Source of the DNA: Goniomonas avonlea
Taxonomy: Eukaryota; Cryptophyceae; Goniomonadida; Goniomonadaceae
DNA: 10,289 bases
Direction: 5' to 3'
NCBI GenBank assembly: GCA_003573635.1
Contig: QUTJ01031193.1
Span: 1-10,289 of the forward strand
The notes below the pieces were generated by a model, which was not told the DNA's origin, did not search any database, and worked only from the letters and a program-made list of their open reading frames with translations. The position numbers were made by a program, and so were the translations under genes. Shown here piece after piece: positions 7,762-10,289 of this stretch (position 1 is its first letter; every line of letters begins with the position of its first letter).

Positions 7762-8125
7762 ACTCTCGGGCAAGTCGTCCGTGACTACTGTACTTGACGG
7801 TCCGTCAGATTTTTGCTCCAATGCTCCGTACGTATATACCGATACCTATCCAAATGGAGCCGCAGCAATTTCGCAGCATCTCAGTTCAACTTTTTTGTCT
7901 TTGAAAACAATTGTACCGACCGGACGGGTTTTGCAAAAACCTGTTAATTAAGGCCAAGGTAAGGCCGACGTTCGAGCCAACGAAGCAGCAAGGCGAGGTG
8001 TGACGGGCCAGCGACTTTTGTGAGACGCACGTGCTGGCCCGGGCCATTAATTGAAATTAACGCGCAAATCGGGTGGGGACAGGGCAGTCGAATATTATTA
8101 GAATCAGAGGCGCGGTGCGAATTAG
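7762..8125. other. Non-coding stretch with small inverted repeats
   Basis: No convincing gene. Three inverted repeats are seen: TGACGG/CCGTCA around one base at 7795-7807, a GGTTTT/AAAACC hairpin near 7928-7943, and a 9-bp perfect stem CGGGCCAGC/GCTGGCCCG at 8004-8012 and 8033-8041 with a 20-nt loop. TATATA at about 7833 has no gene placed downstream. Confidence 0.4.
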
Positions 8126-8470
8126 GGCTGAAAAGAATCTTGATAGATGTAGTAGGTGTTGTCCAGAGTACTAGTGAAGTGACTGAAGTCCTTGAACGAA
8201 GTCGAGGTCCGTGAGAGCTTGGGCTGATGGGTGACGAAATTATAACCGGTGTAGTAATACGTAATGTGGTGCAGGTTGGTTAGTTCTCAATAAAGAGTTT
8301 GGTGATTTCCCAGATCAGGTGATTCAGGTCCCGGCTCGGGGTGTGGTTGTTGTGCACATTGTGGACCTTGTGGTAGCGGTTAAACTTTGAGAGTATGCAC
8401 TCTTAATTCTCAGGGTCTCCTCTGAGCTTGCTGAAGGCTTTGAAGCGATGTGTACACATGGTGCCACATG
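8126..8470 (-). pseudogene. Possible decayed coding relic, unidentified
   Basis: The minus strand reads like protein in pieces. One frame gives HRFKAFSKLRGDPEN, a stop, then KFNRYHKVHNVHNNHTPSRD and LNHLIWEITKLFIEN before another stop. Directly after, a shifted frame gives NLHHITYYYTGYNFVTHQPK and ends YYIYQDSFQP before a stop. The composition looks more coding-like than the flanks, and a stop plus a frameshift would fit a dead gene or transposon remnant. No family is recognised, and chance is a real alternative. Confidence 0.25.
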
Positions 8471-9180
8471 GTAGGTTGCTCGATCATATAAGCTAGTTGC
8501 AATTTTCGAGCTAGGTAATGTTCTTCAAGTTCTCAGTACGATCTACGTACATATGATGGTAACATATCACGATCCGCCGCTTAGCCTTCAGGGCCGCCAG
8601 GCTAGTCCTGCCTGCACTGGCCCTGCAGTGGATTCATGGAAATTAACAATTGAATTAATTCCCGATCAGGCCTTGCGGCCCTTGCCAAGTTGAATTCGAG
8701 ACTGCCGTCTAGCGTGTACGTCCTTCGAAATTTCGCGGCAAGGCAAGCGAAACAGATCGCGTCGATATAGAAGCTTCAAGTTTTCTAAATATGTGGATGT
8801 TCAAGTTGCACCAGCTCGAGCTCGCGTCTGGCCATACAAACTTTAAGGATGGTTGTGCGGCCTATACAGTATATTAGTCGTTCGACCGGCACGATATACT
8901 ATCGAACGGAAGAAACTGTCGCGGCGTTATTAAAAATATAAATTGAACTCAGTGGCACTGCCGTTCTCTCTAGCTCTGGCGCAGTGTCAGTGCACGTACG
9001 ATTGATCTTTTTTTGATCATGGTTCTTTTCCGTCGCGGCATTCAGGACGTCACGGTGCTGGCAGTGCAATGATCTGTTCACGCGACTCGGAGTTGTACAG
9101 TACTTAATAACTTCAAGCTAGTTGCACCATGGAGTGCCAGGACCACTGGCAACAACCCCCCGGCAGGCCGTGGTTTCCAG
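8471..9180. other. Gene-free stretch with inverted repeats
   Basis: No gene is seen on either strand. Inverted repeats include CAGGGCC/GGCCCTG at 8589-8625, interlocked AGTATAT/ATATACT (8868-8874, 8894-8900) with CGTTCGA/TCGAACG (8879-8885, 8902-8908), and TGCCAG/CTGGCA near 9133-9149. These could be old transposon debris; none is assigned. Confidence 0.4.
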
Positions 9181-9214
9181 GCTGAGGAGAGAGAGCTCCG
9201 AGTCGATATAGATC

Positions 9215-9230
9215 GAGAGAGAGAGAGAGA
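9215..9230. repeat. (GA)8 microsatellite
   Basis: Eight GA units run from 9215 to 9230 in a purine-rich stretch. A related GA run occurs at about 9369-9380, just before the large compound microsatellite. Confidence 0.85.
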
Positions 9231-9400
9231 TCGCTAGAGATTATTCAAGCATCCTCGGAACTGCGTAGCAGCTCGGATGCCATGATGCGCTTTTGATTAA
9301 ACTAGCAGAGTCTCTCAGAGCCTGCCAGTGAGTCTCAGGCAGCTCCGAGTCTCCCTGAGGCTCCCTCAGAGAGAGAGAGAGCTAAACCCGCCTCTCAGAG

Positions 9401-9460
9401 TCTCTGTCTCTGTCTCTGTCTCTGTCTCTGTCTCTGTCTCTGTCTCTGTCTCTGTCTCTG

Positions 9461-9524
<64 letters not shown>

Positions 9525-9526
9525 CC

Positions 9527-9596
<70 letters not shown>

Positions 9597-9611
9597 ACTG
9601 TCTGTCTGTCT
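9401..9611. repeat. Compound microsatellite (TCTCTG)13-(TC)16-(TG)7-(TC)n-(TG)14
   Basis: Blocks in order: thirteen TCTCTG units (9401-9478), sixteen TC (9479-9510), seven TG (9511-9524), an interrupted TC block (9525-9568), fourteen TG (9569-9596), then a short TGTC-type tail to 9611. The plus strand has no adenine from 9400 to 9596. Long TC runs can form triplex DNA and TG runs can form left-handed DNA. Open frames here only read out repeated Ser-Val, Ser-Leu and Cys-Val and are not genes. Confidence 0.95.
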
Positions 9612-10129
9612 CTCAGCTCGACTGTGGTGAGGGCGACCCAGTATAGCGGCTTGCCCCCTGGATCGAACCGAGTGGTCTCGCGTCAATTATGACATCCCGA
9701 AGGCCGCGTGTGGTGTCGGGATCCAGTCTGTGTGTGTGTGTGTCTCGATTTTTTTCCAGAATTATCGTTGCTTTTCAAGGTGTTGTTGCACCTGGACCAA
9801 TCCCCCGGAGCCTCGGAGGGGTGTATTGTTGGCGGTTTCCAGGATTTTCGAATAAACTCTCTGCCTCCCTCCTTTCCTGCGAGACCTGACGCAGAACTTG
9901 CTCTCAAGAATGAGGCTCAAACTGTCTAATCCAGTGAAGAAACGCGGGACGTGCACGGAGACACCACGGCGGTACAAGAACCACAGTGTATTCACTAATT
10001 AACACCGCTCCGTAGAGCTCGGGTTCGGGGGCATAATAACAAGTTAGAACCAGGTGGGCAGAACTCCCCCCGCATACAGTGCAATTAGTGCGAGTCATGA
10101 CAATGATTGACCGTCCAAGGTCAGAGCTG
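9612..10129. other. Gene-free stretch before the right-hand partial gene
   Basis: Apart from a TG run at 9729-9743 no structure is evident. It presumably includes the 3' UTR of the partial minus-strand gene at the window end. Open frames here lack recognisable domains. Confidence 0.4.
9729..9743. repeat. Short (TG)n microsatellite
   Basis: About seven TG units run from 9729 to 9743, a separate small run downstream of the large compound tract. Confidence 0.85.
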
Positions 10130-10289
10130 TCATCTGTCAAGGGGCTGATCATAGTCAAAGTCATCGTCGTCATCGTCGTCTTGTAACAAACCGTGCGTCA
10201 GCGCCACCAGACCTGTCAGCCGCTGGCCCAGTTCTGTCACACAAGGGTCAGTCGGCAGAATACAGTCACGGACCTCGCACTGCACCACG
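10130..10289 (-). CDS. C-terminal part of an unidentified protein with an acidic tail
   Basis: Reading from 10288, one minus-strand frame stays open for 52 codons to TGA at 10130-10132, while the other two frames stop early. It has no Met, so it is the end of a gene starting beyond the window. The peptide contains CEVRDCILPTDPCVTELG, then QRLTGLVALTHGLLQ, then seven Asp and FDYDQPLDR. A short helical segment followed by an acidic tail is typical of many eukaryotic protein ends, but no family is recognised. The Asp run comes from a GAC/GAT repeat, which in other frames reads as Thr/Met or Arg-rich runs, so this frame is preferred but not certain. An exon boundary within the stretch cannot be excluded. 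Confidence 0.5.
   Translation of the reverse strand, partial: VVQCEVRDCILPTDPCVTELGQRLTGLVALTHGLLQDDDDDDDFDYDQPLDR

Noticed and set aside
8020-8214. Plus-strand 64-codon frame
   Set aside because: No recognisable domain, spans a hairpin arm, and no splice signals or neighbours support it.
8490-9126. 12-bp direct repeat AAGCTAGTTGCA at 8490-8501 and 9115-9126
   Set aside because: A few repeated 12-mers are expected by chance in 10 kb and nothing else is shared around the copies.
9655-9675. tRNA-like T-arm (GGTTCGATCC on the minus strand)
   Set aside because: The bases flanking the loop do not pair into a T-stem, and no matching D or anticodon arm is seen.
9328-9686. Open frames through the microsatellite (Ser-Val/Ser-Leu/Cys-Val on plus, Glu-Thr/Arg-Glu on minus)
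   Set aside because: They are direct read-outs of simple repeats in which stops cannot occur, with no domain or splice support.

Overview
This is nuclear DNA from a eukaryote, almost certainly a single-celled, flagellated protist or alga. Every recognisable gene is split by very short introns. I placed 20 introns of 42-83 bp, with a median of about 50. One is GC-AG and the rest are GT-AG; twelve donors read GTG, and about eleven introns carry a TGAC branch-point-like motif near the 3' end. Genes are tightly packed in divergent and convergent pairs. A motile-cilium gene (DRC8/EFCAB2) implies flagella. A bacterial-type EF-P with an organelle-type leader and a secreted DOMON protein of a family I associate with protists and algae argue against an animal or a typical fungus. 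The exact lineage cannot be fixed from the sequence.

Layout. 1-1474 (-): NOP56, a box C/D snoRNP core protein, seven exons, its 3' end outside the window. 1658-2700 (+): a protein with an N-terminal hydrophobic segment, coiled coils and a C-terminal FYVE zinc finger; the FYVE only appears once two small introns are removed. It shares a 183-bp divergent promoter region with NOP56. 3106-3773 (-): DRC8/EFCAB2, an EF-hand axonemal protein, five exons. 3876-4537 (+): an organelle-type elongation factor P homologue, two exons, divergent from DRC8 across 102 bp. 4615-7237 (-): a secreted 739-residue DOMON-containing protein, eight exons, ending 77 bp from the EF-P stop.

From 7238 to about 10130 the DNA changes character. 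There is a 438-bp MITE-like element (7324-7761) with 12-bp terminal inverted repeats and four hairpins built from one heptamer, only 86 bp upstream of the DOMON gene. Next comes about 1.6 kb with small inverted repeats and a possible minus-strand coding relic, then a compound TCTCTG/TC/TG microsatellite with a 197-bp adenine-free stretch. The last 160 bp hold the acidic C-terminus of another minus-strand gene.

The genes do not form a pathway. They are independent eukaryotic functions (ribosome biogenesis, membrane trafficking, cilium, organelle translation, secretion) placed close together. No CRISPR array, operon, tRNA or rRNA was found.
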